A stretch of DNA of 64,000 nt, from contig OY282446.1 of the NCBI GenBank assembly GCA_958295975.1, forward strand, positions 1,279,289 to 1,343,288, in the 5' to 3' direction. Each line of letters opens with the position of its first letter. Position 1 is the first letter of the stretch. Below the pieces are notes generated by a model. The model was not told where the DNA came from. It did not search any database and saw only the letters and a list, made by a program, of their open reading frames with translations. The DNA is from Tepidiformaceae bacterium (GTDB taxonomy: Bacteria > Chloroflexota > Dehalococcoidia > Tepidiformales > Tepidiformaceae). The position numbers and the translations under genes were made by a program. Shown here piece after piece: positions 63,294-64,000 of this stretch.

Positions 63294-64000
63294 CGCCCGA
63301 TTCCGCCGCCGGCTTGGACGTGGCCGTGCTCCTGCCCTGCCGCAACGAAGCGGAGACGATCACCGGCGTGGTCGGGGCGTTCCGCGCGGCGCTGCCCGAC
63401 GCCCGCTGCTACGTCTACGACAACGCATCCACGGACGGCACCGCCGAGGCCGCCGCCGCCGCCGGCGCAGAGGTGCGCTCCGAGCCCGTCGCGGGCAAGG
63501 GCAACGTCGTGCGCCGCATGTTCATGGACGTCGAGGCCGACGCCTACGTCCTCGCCGACGGCGACGGCACCTACGAGGCCGCCGCCGCCCCGCGCATGGT
63601 CGAGCGGCTCGTCGCCGGGAATCTGGACATGGTGGTGGGGACGCGCGTGGACGCCGCGGGCCAGCGCGCCCGGCGCCGCGGGCACGGCCCCGGCAACGCC
63701 CTGCTGGGCTGGCTCGTGCGCGCGCAGTTCGGCGGCGGCTTCACCGACGTCAGCTCGGGCTACCGCGTGCTGTCGCGCCGTCTGGTCAAGTCCATTCCCA
63801 TCACCTCGCGGCAATTCGAGATCGAGCCCGAATTGACGGTCCACTGCGCGCACCTGCGGCTGCCCTGCGCCGAAATGCCCACCCGCTACGTCGAGCGCCC
63901 GCCGGGGGGCGAGAGCAAGCTGGGCACGATGCGCGACGGGCGGCGCGCGCTCCTCGCCATCGCCCTGCTGGTGCGCGACGTGTATCCCATCCGCTTCTTC
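63290..64000 (+). CDS. GT2 family glycosyltransferase (5' part; runs off window)
   Basis: The first 237 residues of a GT-A fold enzyme: DVAVLLPCRNEAETITGVVGAFRAALPDARCYVYDNASTDGTAEAA, the metal motif LADGDGTYEAAAAP, GNLDMVVGTRVDAAG and FTDVSSGYRVLSRR. This resembles dolichol-phosphate mannose synthase-like enzymes that load a polyprenyl carrier. ATGA overlap with the upstream membrane transferase. The 3' end lies beyond base 64000. Confidence 0.85.
   Translation, partial: MTPDSAAGLDVAVLLPCRNEAETITGVVGAFRAALPDARCYVYDNASTDGTAEAAAAAGAEVRSEPVAGKGNVVRRMFMDVEADAYVLADGDGTYEAAAAPRMVERLVAGNLDMVVGTRVDAAGQRARRRGHGPGNALLGWLVRAQFGGGFTDVSSGYRVLSRRLVKSIPITSRQFEIEPELTVHCAHLRLPCAEMPTRYVERPPGGESKLGTMRDGRRALLAIALLVRDVYPIRFF

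Overview
The window is very GC-rich, gene-dense bacterial chromosome. The gene set suggests a member of the Chloroflexota, possibly a Dehalococcoidia/SAR202-type lineage; this is inference from content, not proof. Pointers are F420 use (cofC, a PPOX-type F420 enzyme, three LLM oxidoreductases), ThyX instead of ThyA, secreted LRR proteins with Thr/Pro-rich stalks, GSDH-type sugar dehydrogenase lipoproteins and a T-box in front of ileS. No rRNA, CRISPR array or insertion sequence was seen.

Layout. 1-8.3 kb: LLM oxidoreductase, DUF2277, lipB, thyX, a coiled-coil membrane protein, cofC-secA, and a VOC protein behind a UGSC-family selenoprotein. 8.3-11.6 kb: a large membrane glycosyltransferase divergent from a SelW-like selenoprotein, then a NIPSNAP-like gene. 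11.6-20.9 kb: dcd, dapA, a RodZ/PASTA protein, two GSDH-type lipoproteins around a class V aminotransferase, a membrane protein, an HD hydrolase and glpX. 20.9-23.6 kb: XamI-type restriction-modification pair. 23.6-30.3 kb: NTF2-like and VOC genes, a secreted metzincin coupled to an LRR protein, ROK kinase, F420 oxidoreductase. 30.3-33.3 kb: AT-rich cassette of a C5 cytosine methylase and a MORC/MutL-type ATPase-nuclease. 33.3-36.9 kb: LLM enzyme, TlpA-like thioredoxin, YihY protein, amidase, tRNA-Thr. 37-39.7 kb: three tandem secreted LRR paralogues. 39.7-44.5 kb: phage-tail-like protein, small protein, MFS exporter, LLM enzyme. 44.5-46.8 kb: glycosyltransferase broken at a run of 17 G. 46.8-51.8 kb: small secreted, TPR, thioesterase, hydrolase, coiled-coil, membrane and lipoprotein genes. 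51.8-56.3 kb: T-box, ileS, HAD phosphatase. 56.3-64 kb: four-Cache surface protein, quinone oxidoreductase, fabI, lgt, glutaredoxin-like, nadD, and a GT-C plus GT2 glycosylation pair running off the edge.

The strongest unusual signals are: (i) two genes with in-frame UGA codons at classic selenocysteine positions, one followed by a perfect 9-bp hairpin; (ii) a G17 tract that splits a membrane glycosyltransferase, likely phase variation or an assembly error; (iii) a family of secreted proteins with a conserved N-terminal LRR half and divergent, AT-richer C-terminal halves ending in an FD-x-I-x-x-SAR-like motif; (iv) a roughly 110-residue domain repeated in tandem at the C-terminus of two membrane glycosyltransferases; (v) a TAnnnT hexamer only 6-10 bases before about twenty start codons, which implies widespread leaderless transcription; (vi) two restriction-modification loci, one with a MORC-like ATPase.
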